This document shows positions 33,805 to 43,107 of a stretch of DNA of 53,339 bases, piece by piece. The first letter of the stretch is position 1, and each line of letters opens with the position of its first letter. The stretch is from an uncultured Acidobacteriaceae bacterium (GTDB taxonomy: Bacteria; Acidobacteriota; Terriglobia; Terriglobales; Acidobacteriaceae): NCBI GenBank assembly GCA_903911925.1, contig CAIWFH010000184.1:1-53339 (forward strand). The letters are read 5' to 3'. The translations under genes were made by a program, and so were the position numbers. The notes beneath the pieces were generated by a model. It was not told where the DNA came from and ran no database searches. It saw only the letters and a list, made by a program, of their open reading frames with translations.

Positions 33805-34905
33805 ACTAGCGAAGAACTCATTTTTGTCACGGGCGCGACCGGGTTTCTCGGCGTGCAATTGGTGCGCGAGCTTTTGGATCGCAGGCCGGATGCCACGCTG
33901 GCGCTGCTGATCCGCGACAGGGCCGGCAAATCCGGCTCGCAGCGCGCCAATGCAATGATTCCCGCGGCGCAGCGCTCGCGCGTGCAGGTCTACTCCGGCG
34001 ATGTGAGCCAGCCGCACTGCGGACTGGACGCGGCTGTCTACGAGCGGCTCTCCGCGGAGACAACCCGCGTGATTCACTCTGCCGCCACGGTGCGCTTTGA
34101 CCACACCCTGGATGAGGCGCGCAGCATCAACGTGGAAGGCACCCGCCGCGTGCTTGATTTCGCAAGCGGCGCGCGCAATCTCAAGAGCTTCGCGTACGTG
34201 GGCACGGCATACGTGGCTGGTGAGCGCTCTGACCTGGTTCACGAAAACGAACTCGCAATCGGCCAGGGCTACCGCAATACTTACGAGCAAACCAAGGCAG
34301 AGGCAGAGGCGCTTGTCCGCTCGCGGCTCGACTCGATGCCCGGAGTGATTCTGCGTCCGAGCATCATCGTGGGCGACTCGCGCACCGGTGTCACGTCCAG
34401 CTTCAAGATGATGTACTGGCCGCTGAAGATTTACGCGCGCGGCCTGTGGCGCACGGTGCCCGGCTATCCGGATGCGGTGCTCGACATTGTTCCGGTGGAC
34501 TACGTTGCCTCTGCCGTTGCGCGCCTCGCCTTTGACGAGGCTGCATTCGGCAGTACGGTTCACTTGTGCGCCGGTCCGCGCGGCAGCGCAACCATCGATC
34601 AGGTCGCGCATCGCGCTATGGAGTACTTCAACGCGCCCGCGCCGAGCTACGTCGATCCGAAGCTCTTTTTCGCGCTGGTCCGGCCGCTGCTGTGGATCTC
34701 GCTATGGGGTCCCAAGCGCCGCGTGCTGCGCGACGGCCGCGCCTACCGCGACTACTTCACTATGAAGATGCAATTCGACACCAGCAATGCAGACCGCCTG
34801 CTTGCGCCCGCCGGGGTAGAGCCGCCGCCGGTGCTGGATTACCTTGACCGCCTCTTTCATTACTGCGTTGCCAGTGACTGGGGCCGCAAGCCGGTTTCCG
34901 CCTGA
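33802..34905 (+). CDS. NAD(P)-dependent short-chain/fatty-acyl reductase-like protein
   Basis: This is a 367-residue extended-SDR protein of the thioester-reductase / male-sterility type. It has the Rossmann motif GATGFLG at the N-terminus (residues 9-15) and the YxxxK catalytic pair in YEQTKAEAE. It also has the region HSAATVRFDHTLDEARSINVEGT, which is typical of NAD_binding_4 reductases that release an acyl group as aldehyde or alcohol. Its stop overlaps the start of the acyl-adenylating enzyme (TGATG). The two probably act on the same acyl substrate. The start codon and the GAAGG before it lie inside a dispersed repeat element. Confidence 0.82.
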   Translation: MTSEELIFVTGATGFLGVQLVRELLDRRPDATLALLIRDRAGKSGSQRANAMIPAAQRSRVQVYSGDVSQPHCGLDAAVYERLSAETTRVIHSAATVRFDHTLDEARSINVEGTRRVLDFASGARNLKSFAYVGTAYVAGERSDLVHENELAIGQGYRNTYEQTKAEAEALVRSRLDSMPGVILRPSIIVGDSRTGVTSSFKMMYWPLKIYARGLWRTVPGYPDAVLDIVPVDYVASAVARLAFDEAAFGSTVHLCAGPRGSATIDQVAHRAMEYFNAPAPSYVDPKLFFALVRPLLWISLWGPKRRVLRDGRAYRDYFTMKMQFDTSNADRLLAPAGVEPPPVLDYLDRLFHYCVASDWGRKPVSA

Positions 34906-36506
34906 TGAATATCTTCCGCCGCATTCAACTCGCGCGAGACCCCAGCGTCACCGTGGCCAATCTGGTTGACGAACTGGTGCGCCGAAAAGGCGATTGCGAA
35001 GTGTCGGTCGGGGACGACGGCCCTTTCTACCTGACCGACCTGCACGCCGAAGTTCAAACCATCGATGCCTTTCTTCGCCGTTTAATTGAACTGAAACCTG
35101 GCCAGCCGGTCGCTGTTTTTCGCACCAATACCCGCGATTCCTTTCACTGGTTTCTGGCCATCATCCGAGCGGGAGGCATCGCGGTTCCGCTGAATCCGCA
35201 GCTGTCGCTCAGTGAAGTGAGCCGCATTCTTGCCGAAAGCGGCACAGACATTCTGGTCACCGACAAAGCGATCTTCGAACAGCAGATCAAAGATCGGTCC
35301 GCGTTGAATGTTCGCGTCTGGATACAAGCGGATGCTGAAACACAAACGCTGGACGGATTTGTGCGTGCTGGCGATACAGGTGCGCCGTTTCCTCCGACTG
35401 CGATCGATCCGTCCGCGACGGTCGCGGTCTTCCATACCTCGGGCACCAGCGGCCACCCAAAGGGAGCGGCGCTTTCAAGCCTGGCTCTACTGGGAGCGCG
35501 CTCATCCACTGTGCTGGCCGGCCTGTTTCTGTCGTCGAAAGACCTGGCGCTGATCGCGCTGCCATGGTCGCACATCATGGCAGTGAGCATTTCGCTTTAC
35601 GGAATGATGGCGGGCATTCGCGGCTGCTTCCTCGATAAATTCGACGTGGAAAGCGCGCTGGGCCTTGTGGAGCGGCTAAGGATTACCACATTCGTCGGCG
35701 TGCCGGCCATGTTCAGCCGCCTGGTGAACAGCAATCCCGATCCTGCGCGGTTGAAGAGCGTGCGTGTGTATCTCTCGGCCAGCGACCACCTGCCCGCTGA
35801 AGTTCGGGAGCGGCTGCGCAGCTACGGCGCTCTGGTTCGTTTTCCGCTTGGGCTTCGCATTCCGCCGATAATGCTGAACGGATACGGCATGGTGGAACTT
35901 GGCGGGCTGGCCATGATGGGCGTTGGCTTGTCGCTCGTTCCCGGCGGCAATGACGTGTATTTTGCCATGCCGCCGTTTCACCTCCGCGTGGTGGATGAAA
36001 GCGGCAATCGAGTTGGGCCCGGCGTCACCGGCGAGTTGCAGGTTCGCCGCCGCGGCCTTGCTCCGCATTATTGGAAAGACAAAGGCGACAGCCAGGGCTT
36101 GATCTCCAGCGATGGCTGGCTGCGGACAGGCGACCTGGCTACGCGCAGCCGCCTTGGCTTTTTCCGCCTCGTTGGACGCATGAAGGATGTGATCAAGTCA
36201 GGCGGCTACTCAGTCTACGTGCGCGAATTGGAAGAGGCCGTTCTGGCTCATCCCGCAGTGGCGCGAGCGGTTGCCTTCGGCCTGCCCCACAAGGAGAAAG
36301 GCGAGATTCCCGTCGCCGCTGTTGAACTGCACCCGGGCTCGGAAGTCATCGAAAGCGAATTGGTCGATTGGTGCCGTGAGCATCTTGCGGGATACAAAGC
36401 GCCGCGCCGCATCTGGATTCTCGAACCCGGCGGCCTGCCGCAGAACCCCAATGGCAAAGTGTTACGCCGTGAATTGCAGGAACGGTTCGCGGCATCTGTC
36501 GACTGA
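34905..36506 (+). CDS. AMP-binding acyl-CoA synthetase / acyl-adenylating enzyme
   Basis: This 533-residue enzyme activates a carboxylic acid with ATP. The P-loop-like motif A5/A3 reads HTSGTSGHPKGAALS near residue 176. Other ANL motifs are GYGMVELGG, RTGDLATRSRLGFFRLVGRMKDVIKSGG and the C-terminal NPNGKVLRREL with the catalytic lysine. No carrier-protein domain is fused. It overlaps the reductase gene by one base, so the pair resembles a split acid-to-aldehyde or acid-to-alcohol route. An ordinary fatty-acid CoA ligase is the simpler reading. It converges on a permease gene with 11 bases between stops. Confidence 0.88.
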   Translation: MNIFRRIQLARDPSVTVANLVDELVRRKGDCEVSVGDDGPFYLTDLHAEVQTIDAFLRRLIELKPGQPVAVFRTNTRDSFHWFLAIIRAGGIAVPLNPQLSLSEVSRILAESGTDILVTDKAIFEQQIKDRSALNVRVWIQADAETQTLDGFVRAGDTGAPFPPTAIDPSATVAVFHTSGTSGHPKGAALSSLALLGARSSTVLAGLFLSSKDLALIALPWSHIMAVSISLYGMMAGIRGCFLDKFDVESALGLVERLRITTFVGVPAMFSRLVNSNPDPARLKSVRVYLSASDHLPAEVRERLRSYGALVRFPLGLRIPPIMLNGYGMVELGGLAMMGVGLSLVPGGNDVYFAMPPFHLRVVDESGNRVGPGVTGELQVRRRGLAPHYWKDKGDSQGLISSDGWLRTGDLATRSRLGFFRLVGRMKDVIKSGGYSVYVRELEEAVLAHPAVARAVAFGLPHKEKGEIPVAAVELHPGSEVIESELVDWCREHLAGYKAPRRIWILEPGGLPQNPNGKVLRRELQERFAASVD

Positions 36507-36517
36507 AGGGGTGAGTC

Positions 36518-37651
36518 TCAGTCGTGCCGAAGCGCCTCAACCGGTGACAGCTTTGCGCCGCGCCATGCGGGAATCGCCCCGGCAATCAGCCCGGCCAGAA
36601 CCGCGATGCCCAGCGCCTCGGCCAGCAGCGGCAATGGAATCGTGGTGGTGACGATGCTCGCCGTTTGCGGCAGCGCAGACAGCAGGCGCAGCGCGCCCGA
36701 TCCGATGGCGATGCCCAGAAATCCGCCGCCCAGCCCAAGCACCACCGCCTCAAACTGAATGAGAACCAGCACCTGCCAGCGCCTCCAGCCCAGCGCGCGC
36801 AGAATGCCGATTTCGCGCGTGCGTTCAAAGACCGACATCGCCATGGTGTTGGCAATGCCAAGAATGCCAATCAAGAGCGCAATGCAAGACGTGCCCCATG
36901 CTGAAGCGTGCGCAAGCCGCACGAACTGATTATTGCTGGCTCGCTCTGCCGCGGGCACCGCGCGCAATCCCGGCAGGGCAGCCTCAATCTGCGCCTGGGC
37001 GCGCTTCAGGTAATGGTCTGGAGTCTCGCCGATGGGCGCCGGGCGCAGCCGCACATGAATTGTGGACACTTTGCCCTGCAAACTGCTGAGCACCTGCAAC
37101 TGGTCAAGAGGCAGGATGACCGCGCCGGCCTCAAGAGGCGAGCCGCCATGATAGATGGCGCACACCGTAAAGGCGGAGCCTTGAATCTCAAGCGTGTCGC
37201 CCGGCTTCTTGTTCAGGTTCTCGGCCAGCAGGTCGCCCAGCATTACTTCCGCGTGGCCATCGCGAAAGGGCCTTCCAGAGAGCACTTGCAGCGACTCGAA
37301 CTCGTAGGAATTCGCCTTCCAGCCGTAAGCCAGCGCGTTCACTTCCGGGGTGAGGTCCATGACGTTGTAAATCATGGGCGTGGCGTTTGCCACCACGGGC
37401 AGCGCCTTCACTTTTTCGGTGAGCGACTCATCAACGGAGGTGTTAAGGAAGGTTTGCTGAATGACGGCAATGTCGGTGCCGCTGCTGGAGTAGAGGCGCA
37501 TCCACCCTTGCTCAAAGGCGCTGGAAAAACCCACCAGCCCTACGAACGCGCCAATCGCCATTCCGATTCCGCACAATGTCAGCAGAGTTCTCAGCCGCCG
37601 GCGCCAGAGATTCTTCCAGACAAATCCTGTGAACGACAGTTGAGTGGCCAT
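36518..37651 (-). CDS. FtsX/MacB-type ABC permease
   Basis: This 377-residue permease has a first helix at LRTLLTLCGIGMAIGAFVGL, a periplasmic domain (about residues 45-255), and three C-terminal helices. The pattern VFERTREIGILRALGWRRWQ and the ending AKLSPVEALRHD are typical of the LolC/MacB/FtsX group. The short periplasmic domain and FTGFVWKNLWRRRLRT start fit the DevC/MacB class. No ATPase gene is seen next to it. I chose the ATG at 37651; a GTG at 37672 adds seven residues and neither has a clear ribosome-binding site. Confidence 0.87.
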   Translation of the reverse strand: MATQLSFTGFVWKNLWRRRLRTLLTLCGIGMAIGAFVGLVGFSSAFEQGWMRLYSSSGTDIAVIQQTFLNTSVDESLTEKVKALPVVANATPMIYNVMDLTPEVNALAYGWKANSYEFESLQVLSGRPFRDGHAEVMLGDLLAENLNKKPGDTLEIQGSAFTVCAIYHGGSPLEAGAVILPLDQLQVLSSLQGKVSTIHVRLRPAPIGETPDHYLKRAQAQIEAALPGLRAVPAAERASNNQFVRLAHASAWGTSCIALLIGILGIANTMAMSVFERTREIGILRALGWRRWQVLVLIQFEAVVLGLGGGFLGIAIGSGALRLLSALPQTASIVTTTIPLPLLAEALGIAVLAGLIAGAIPAWRGAKLSPVEALRHD

Positions 37652-37791
37652 GAGTTTGGAGTTCGTCCTCACTTCTTTGATATTGCTGAACAGACTGCCA
37701 GTTTAACGGGCGGCAACCCTGTATACAACCATCATAGGGCGTACGGCGCAATCCTGAGCCTGTTCACGCGAGCGTAACCGGAGGGTGTTGA

Positions 37792-38112
37792 AGTGCCCAA
37801 CCGGGCGCCACCCTGAATGCGACAATGACCGCGAACACCGCCGCGACCCAATATTGGTTCGCATACAGAACCAGCCAGACGGCGCTGACCAGCACCACGA
37901 CCAGGACCGGCGGACTGACAGAAGCTGCGGCCACACCGGTTAATGCACCTTTGACCGGATTGAGGACGAGGATCACTTACTACTTCCAACTGGTTGCCTC
38001 GAATGCGGCGGCGACAATTTCCGGCACAGTGTTGAGCTTTACAACGCAAAACTGCTTGCCCGGCCTCCCTTTCACCCCGTGTGACAAAGGGGTTCGAATA
38101 CCCGCCCCATAA
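37792..38112 (+). pseudogene. Fibronectin type III-like module remnant
   Basis: The open frame reads SAQPGATLNATMTANTAATQ, YWFAYRTSQTAL, then TPVNAPLTGLRTRITYYFQL and VASNAAATISGTVLSFTTQN. This is one fibronectin III-type unit of bacterial surface proteins (YxFxYGTSxxL ... LxPxTTYYFQVVASNxxG). It has no start codon of its own and a TGA just before it. The tail after FTTQN is unrelated. It stands 300 bases before the large secreted repeat protein, so it may be a leftover of an earlier form of that gene. It fills the gap 37652-38391; the remaining 280 bases show nothing I can support. Confidence 0.65.
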
Positions 38113-38391
38113 ACCCCATCGGATCAGTACCCGAATCCGGCCACGAGCGGCTGAACAGGAAGAATGGGATGCCAATTATCTCTCCGAATTGCTGGCGAAC
38201 GACACCCGTAATGTCCTTTCACGGTCCCGAAGCTCTTTTGCCCCCACAAAAGTGGAAGAAGACCAACAAAGCGTGGGATTTTCGCAACTTACAGGGAGAA
38301 CGAGAATGGGATATCAGCACTGGCCAGCCGACGTCTTAGATTGGCTGCCTTTCCGGTTCTGAAAGCTTTGAACTGTACGTGGAAGGGTGTC

Positions 38392-41300
38392 ATGAAACTG
38401 TATTCGTTGCCTGGATTCTCATCGAGAGTGTTCAACCTGAACAGCGGAATATGTGGCTTCTGCTTGTTTCTGCTGCTAGCCTCCGCTCTTCCATCCTTTT
38501 CTGCGGTGAACGGTGCTATCTCCACCACCACGTCCTCAGCAACTACAGTCAATGGCAACATATACGACGCCAAGACCAGCGTGTACCTCAACGGAGGACC
38601 CCAGAACAAGAAGGACGCGGGTCTGCAGCCGGACGGTACATATTACTTCCAGGTCACAGATCCAAGCGGAGCGACCCTGCTCTCGGCCGACAATATCGCC
38701 TGCCGCGAGGTTGTGGTCTCCGGCGGAAGAATCACAGGGGTTCCCAGTCCAAAGCCGGCCGGATGCCCGACCGGCCTCCATCCGCTGGGGACTTTCGACT
38801 CCTCAAACGGCGAAATGCCTGTTGAGCTTTGTCCCAGCACACCCTCACCCAGAACCGACAACCTGAGCGCCGGAACGCCCGATTTCGATGCCCATAATTG
38901 GTGCGATACCACGCCCAATAATGGTGGCGAATACAAGGCATGGGTCATTCCTGTAGCCAGTTACGATCCGAGCAAATGCGCGTCGAACTTTGGCTTCTGC
39001 GACAGCAGCAGCAAAACCGACAACTTCAAAGTCAAGAAGACGAGCGTCGCCTACATAAGCGTTTGCAAGTTCAACGACTTGAATGGGAACGGGGTCCAGG
39101 ATAACGACGAGCCTTACATACCCAACTGGCCGATTACCGCTACCGGCGTGGACCTTTTGAGCGGTTCCAGCGGAATCGGAACTGTCACTGTGCAGACCGG
39201 CACCGATGGATGCGCATCGTTCTCGGTTTCCGACTTCACCACCGCCAAAGGCCTGGTCACTGTCACCGAGAAACTCCTCACTGGATCGTGGCAGCAGACG
39301 GCCCCCGTGGTTGGCACATACGCGGCGTCTGACGGCGTGATTCCCGCTGACCAGGGCACGGTCGCGGTGACGGTAAGCAAAAGCGGTGCGCTCCAGAACA
39401 CGCAATCCCTGACGGTCTCAGGGGGAGACTCAGTGTCACTGGCAGACTTCGGCAATACCTGCCTTGACTCATCCTGCGGCGGCAATTCGGTTGAGCTTAC
39501 GGTTACCGCCGACGCAAATCCATCCCTGACACGCGCTTACACATGGGGAATCACGAAATCTGTCGATAGTCCCATGGTTGACTCAACGGGCGGAGGGTCG
39601 TCGTCCCCGGCCAACTACACCGTAACGGTTACCCACGACAACGGTACGGATTCCGGTTGGCAGGTATCGGGCACCATCAAGGCCTCGAATCCGAGCTGGG
39701 TTGACGTCAGCGCAGTGGACATTACGGACGTTGTGGATAACGGCGGCGCCTGCACAGTTACGAATGGCTCCGCCCTCACCACTCCGGCAAAGAGCTCAGT
39801 TAATGTGCCCTATACCTGCACATACTCTGCTCTCCCGGCCGGCGGGACAGATACGGCGACAGCCACCTGGAATGCGAGCGGCACGCCGGCCAGCACAGCC
39901 GCAGGCACCGCTAAATTCAATTTTGGCACTCCAGCGATCAAAGCCGTTGACGGCAGCGCCACAGTTACAGATAAGCTCGACAGCAACTCTCAATCCTCAC
40001 TGGGCACGGCATCGTATACGGATCCGAGTCCCATCACCTACACCTATTCCCACACGTTCACCGATCCAGTGGGCGGCTGCACAAGCCACGCGAACACTGC
40101 AACTTTCACCACCAATACGACACCCGTTACCAGCAGCGCGAGCACAACGGTGCAGAATTGCACGATCCAGCCTCTGAAGCTGGCTTGCGCGGCCACCAGC
40201 ACGGGCGAAGTGAATGTGCCTTTCAGTTCCCAGATGACAGCTTCGGGCGGCGTTGAACCTTACACCTACGCGATTGCCACCGGGTCGCTGCCGGCAGGAC
40301 TCAGTCTCAACGCCTCGACGGGCCTGATCTCGGGTACGCCGACGGCGGTGGGAAGCTTCACGGTCAAGGCCACTGATTCCAAGGGCACGGTGGCCACGAC
40401 TACTTGCGCAATCACCATCGTTTCCGGTCCCTCACTCGCCTGTTCGGCGGTTACCAGCGGCGAGGCGGGCGTAGTCTTCAATAGTCCGGCAATGACGGTC
40501 ACTGGCGGCACGGCTCCCTACGTCTTCTCCGTGGTGGGCACGCTTCCCGCAGGCCTCTTGCTGAATGCCTCAACCGGCGCGATTGCCGGAACGCCAACCG
40601 CCTCAGGCACCTTCTCCATCCAGGTAAAGGACGCCAACGGCGCGGTGGCCACGACCACCTGCGCTATTACCATCAATGGAGCGCTTTCGGTTTCCTGTGC
40701 GGCCATCAGTACCGGCACCGTTGGCGTAGCGTTTGACAGCGGCCCCATGACCGTCACCGGCGGTACTCCAACCTATACGTATTTGGTGGTGGGCACGCTG
40801 CCCGCGGGCCTGACGTTGAACGCTTCGACGGGCGCGATTAGCGGCACGCCGACTGCCTCGGGTACATTCTCGATCAAGGTGACCGACGCCAACGGGGCAA
40901 CCAGCACGAGTTGCGTAATCACCATCAATCCGGGATGCACTGACACAGTGACCCTCAGCTTCAGCAACACCGTCTGGACTTACCCGGGCGAAGCCAACAT
41001 AACCGCCTGCGTTACTTCTGGCAATAACGCAGCTCCCACCGGAAACATCGACATGTACGATGGCCAAAACAAATTGGCCACGGTGCCATTGCAAGGCGGG
41101 GGATGCGCGTACTGGCACATTACGCCCGGGCTGAGCGCGGGAGCTCACACCATCACCGCACGCTATTCAGGCAGCGCCTCCAGTTGCGGCGGTGTTTCGG
41201 CGGCAACCACTATCAACGTCGCCAAGGCTCCGACGGCAATTGAAGCTTCCTGCTGGAATTCGCCCTACGCATATGGCGCGAACTATCAATGCAATGCCAA

Positions 41301-42531
41301 CACCGACGCAGGGCCAAAGTCGGGATACATGATCTATGTCTACGATGGCGGAAAGCCGGTGGTTTTGCTGCTGGACTCGAATGGCGCCGCCACACCGTGG
41401 TCAATCGATCTGCCGCCGGTTGGAACGCACCACCTGATCATTTCCTATCCTGAACAGGGGAACTATCTAGGCCAAACGTTGCCGGACCAGGTCTTCGTTG
41501 TCACGCCGGCTCCAGTCATCGTCGCCTTGACGCCTTCATCCTGGTATTTGAATGCGGGCACCAGCCTGAGCTTCACAGCAGTCGTCAACTCGTGGAGTGC
41601 GGGATCGCCCAAGGCTACCGGTTCAGTGTCTTTCTACGACGGCAACACGCTGCTTTCGGCCGTACTGGTGGATGCCAGCGGGACAGCAGTCTACTCCACC
41701 TCCGGCCTGGCTGCCGGCACCCACAACATAACGGCAACCTACGCCGGCGGCACAAACTACGATAAGGGTTCAACCACCATCACCATCAACATGGTTGCTG
41801 CCCCGCCGCAATTCTCCGATCCGGGCGGAAACTATACCTCTGCGCAGACGGTGGCCCTCGCCTCGGCAACTCCAGGCGCAACCATCTTCTACACCACCAA
41901 CGGCACGGCTCCCACAACCGCATCGGCCAAGTACACCGCGCCGATCAAGGTGACATCAACGGCAACCATCGCAGCCATGGCCGTGGCCAAGGGGTATGCG
42001 AATAGCCCGGTTGCCACCGCCAAATACAGCATCACCCTGGTGGCGGCAACGCCGATCTTCTCGCTGGCTGCCGGAACCTATAAGACCGCACAAACGGTGA
42101 CCCTCTCGGATTCCACTGCCGGCGCAACTATCTACTACACGACCAACGGGAGCACACCCTCGGCGAGTTCGACAAGGTATACCAGCCCCATCAAGGTATC
42201 GGCGACGGAAACACTCGAGGCAATCGCAGTGGTCAGCGGTTACACCAGCAGTGCCGTGGCTTCCGCCAGGTACACCATCACACCCGTGGCAGCGACGCCG
42301 GTATTCGCGCTTGGCGCCGGTACCTACAAAGGAAAGCAGACGGTGGCCATCTCTGACGTCACCGCAGGCGCAACCATCTTCTACACCGTCAACGGAACAA
42401 CGCCAACGGCCACTTCAACCAAGTACACTGGTGCGATCACGGTGTCGGCAACCGAGACAATCAACGCGATCGCCATTGCGAACGGTTACAGCAACAGCTT
42501 GGTTGGCGCGGTCAAGTACACAATCAAGTAG
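38392..42531 (+). CDS. Large secreted multi-repeat surface protein (putative Ig, Big_3-like and CHB_HEX-like domains)
   Basis: This 1379-residue protein begins with a signal peptide (to about residue 40). Next comes a Cys-containing region and an SdrD B-like piece near residue 225 (KFNDLNGNGVQDNDEP). An unassigned DUF11-type region follows. Three putative-Ig (He_PIG) units lie at about 597-846, each with GTLPAGLxLNASTGxIxGTP. Big_3-type units are at about 850-1136, with GNIDMYDGQNKLA and GSVSFYDGNTLLS. Three CHB_HEX_C-like units are at about 1138-1379 (AGATIFYTTNGTxPT). No LPXTG, PEP-CTERM or catalytic motif is visible. A role in adhesion or polysaccharide contact is inferred. GGAAGGGTG stands before the ATG, and two terminators follow. 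Confidence 0.85.
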   Translation: MKLYSLPGFSSRVFNLNSGICGFCLFLLLASALPSFSAVNGAISTTTSSATTVNGNIYDAKTSVYLNGGPQNKKDAGLQPDGTYYFQVTDPSGATLLSADNIACREVVVSGGRITGVPSPKPAGCPTGLHPLGTFDSSNGEMPVELCPSTPSPRTDNLSAGTPDFDAHNWCDTTPNNGGEYKAWVIPVASYDPSKCASNFGFCDSSSKTDNFKVKKTSVAYISVCKFNDLNGNGVQDNDEPYIPNWPITATGVDLLSGSSGIGTVTVQTGTDGCASFSVSDFTTAKGLVTVTEKLLTGSWQQTAPVVGTYAASDGVIPADQGTVAVTVSKSGALQNTQSLTVSGGDSVSLADFGNTCLDSSCGGNSVELTVTADANPSLTRAYTWGITKSVDSPMVDSTGGGSSSPANYTVTVTHDNGTDSGWQVSGTIKASNPSWVDVSAVDITDVVDNGGACTVTNGSALTTPAKSSVNVPYTCTYSALPAGGTDTATATWNASGTPASTAAGTAKFNFGTPAIKAVDGSATVTDKLDSNSQSSLGTASYTDPSPITYTYSHTFTDPVGGCTSHANTATFTTNTTPVTSSASTTVQNCTIQPLKLACAATSTGEVNVPFSSQMTASGGVEPYTYAIATGSLPAGLSLNASTGLISGTPTAVGSFTVKATDSKGTVATTTCAITIVSGPSLACSAVTSGEAGVVFNSPAMTVTGGTAPYVFSVVGTLPAGLLLNASTGAIAGTPTASGTFSIQVKDANGAVATTTCAITINGALSVSCAAISTGTVGVAFDSGPMTVTGGTPTYTYLVVGTLPAGLTLNASTGAISGTPTASGTFSIKVTDANGATSTSCVITINPGCTDTVTLSFSNTVWTYPGEANITACVTSGNNAAPTGNIDMYDGQNKLATVPLQGGGCAYWHITPGLSAGAHTITARYSGSASSCGGVSAATTINVAKAPTAIEASCWNSPYAYGANYQCNANTDAGPKSGYMIYVYDGGKPVVLLLDSNGAATPWSIDLPPVGTHHLIISYPEQGNYLGQTLPDQVFVVTPAPVIVALTPSSWYLNAGTSLSFTAVVNSWSAGSPKATGSVSFYDGNTLLSAVLVDASGTAVYSTSGLAAGTHNITATYAGGTNYDKGSTTITINMVAAPPQFSDPGGNYTSAQTVALASATPGATIFYTTNGTAPTTASAKYTAPIKVTSTATIAAMAVAKGYANSPVATAKYSITLVAATPIFSLAAGTYKTAQTVTLSDSTAGATIYYTTNGSTPSASSTRYTSPIKVSATETLEAIAVVSGYTSSAVASARYTITPVAATPVFALGAGTYKGKQTVAISDVTAGATIFYTVNGTTPTATSTKYTGAITVSATETINAIAIANGYSNSLVGAVKYTIK
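40178..40930 (+). repeat. Three tandem ~250-bp units coding for putative-Ig domains
   Basis: Units start near 40178, 40430 and 40680. The second and third are most alike in DNA (for example CTGAATGCCTCAACCGGCGC and its near copy). Slippage or unequal crossing-over could change their number. Confidence 0.75.
41805..42528 (+). repeat. Three tandem ~243-bp units coding for CHB_HEX-like domains
   Basis: Units begin near 41805, 42040 and 42285. Each contains GGCGCAACCATCTTCTAC or a close form, and each ends with a KYxI-type strand. They make up the protein's C-terminus. Confidence 0.75.
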
Positions 42532-42552
42532 CTCTTCAAGAGTTCAATCAGT

Positions 42553-42587
42553 GGCAGAGGGCCGGTGATCTTCACCGGCCCTCTGCC
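42553..42587 (+). terminator. Very stable hairpin after the surface protein gene
   Basis: A 16-bp perfect stem (42553-42568 with 42572-42587, GGCAGAGGGCCGGTGA) closes a 3-base loop, and the next pair (42552/42588) also fits. Only scattered T residues follow. It starts 22 bases after the stop codon. Confidence 0.75.
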
Positions 42588-42599
42588 ATACTTCAATCA

Positions 42600-42660
42600 G
42601 ATCCTTGGCGCATTGGCCCACTCTCTGCGGACCAAAGCGCTCAAGGATCTTCCTTTTTTT
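42600..42660 (+). terminator. Second terminator: long imperfect stem with T7 tract
   Basis: GATCCTTG-GCGC-A-TTGG (42600-42616) pairs with CCAA-A-GCGC-T-CAAGGATC (42632-42649), with one A/A mismatch and one bulged T. TTCCTTTTTTT follows directly. Coming 12 bases after the first hairpin it makes a double stop for the surface protein transcript. The 237 bases after it hold no gene I can support. Confidence 0.7.
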
Positions 42661-42897
42661 GGCAACGTTCTGAATCGCCAAGCGGAAACCTGGCTAGCTC
42701 TGTTCGTCATACCTCGGCCACAGACAGCGGGTGCCGGCAACCACTTCCCGCCAATGACCCCAAATGCAGTTGAAGCCTACAACCAGTTGGCGGCCGGCTG
42801 GAAGGCCGGCGGACTTCTCTGCAGCAACACTGAAGGCACGGTATTATATGAGGCGAGGGACTGATCGGAGCTAGAGTAAGCCGTTTGTTTTAAATAA

Positions 42898-42938
42898 GCG
42901 AAAGTGGCGGAATTGGCAGACGCACCAGACTTAGGCTC
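42898..42938 (+). pseudogene. 5' half of a tRNA-Leu (anticodon UAG)
   Basis: The acceptor strand GCGAAAG, UG at 8-9, D-arm GCG/CGC with loop GAAUUGGCAGA, A26, anticodon 5' arm CCAGA and loop CUUAGGC all match bacterial tRNA-Leu(UAG). The 3' anticodon arm should read UCUGG, but only UC fits, and then similarity ends. No T-arm or matching 3' acceptor (CUUUCGC) follows in the next 2 kb. The gene was cut at the anticodon stem. Confidence 0.82.
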
Positions 42939-43107
42939 AGTTCTCAGGCATTAAACGCTGCCGCATCCTTGTTCTCGTACTGATGCGAACCAACATGAAC
43001 TCACCTCGATTACGCTGATAATAAATTAGATATATCGATTCTCTCTGGAGCGATCCCCTTAATGGCACTGCGAACCGTTCCGAACTATTCAGCGCCGAAT
43101 ACTCCCA

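Noticed and set aside
38085..38110. tRNA-like T-loop (GGTTCGAATACC)
   Set aside because: The flanking stem does not pair properly and no other tRNA arms are present.
42565..42864. 99-codon ORF after the surface protein gene
   Set aside because: It begins inside one terminator and runs through a second, so it is unlikely to be a gene.
42939..43100. Possible intron in the tRNA-Leu with a 3' half further on
   Set aside because: No matching 3' anticodon arm, T-arm or CUUUCGC acceptor was found downstream, and no group I intron core is apparent.
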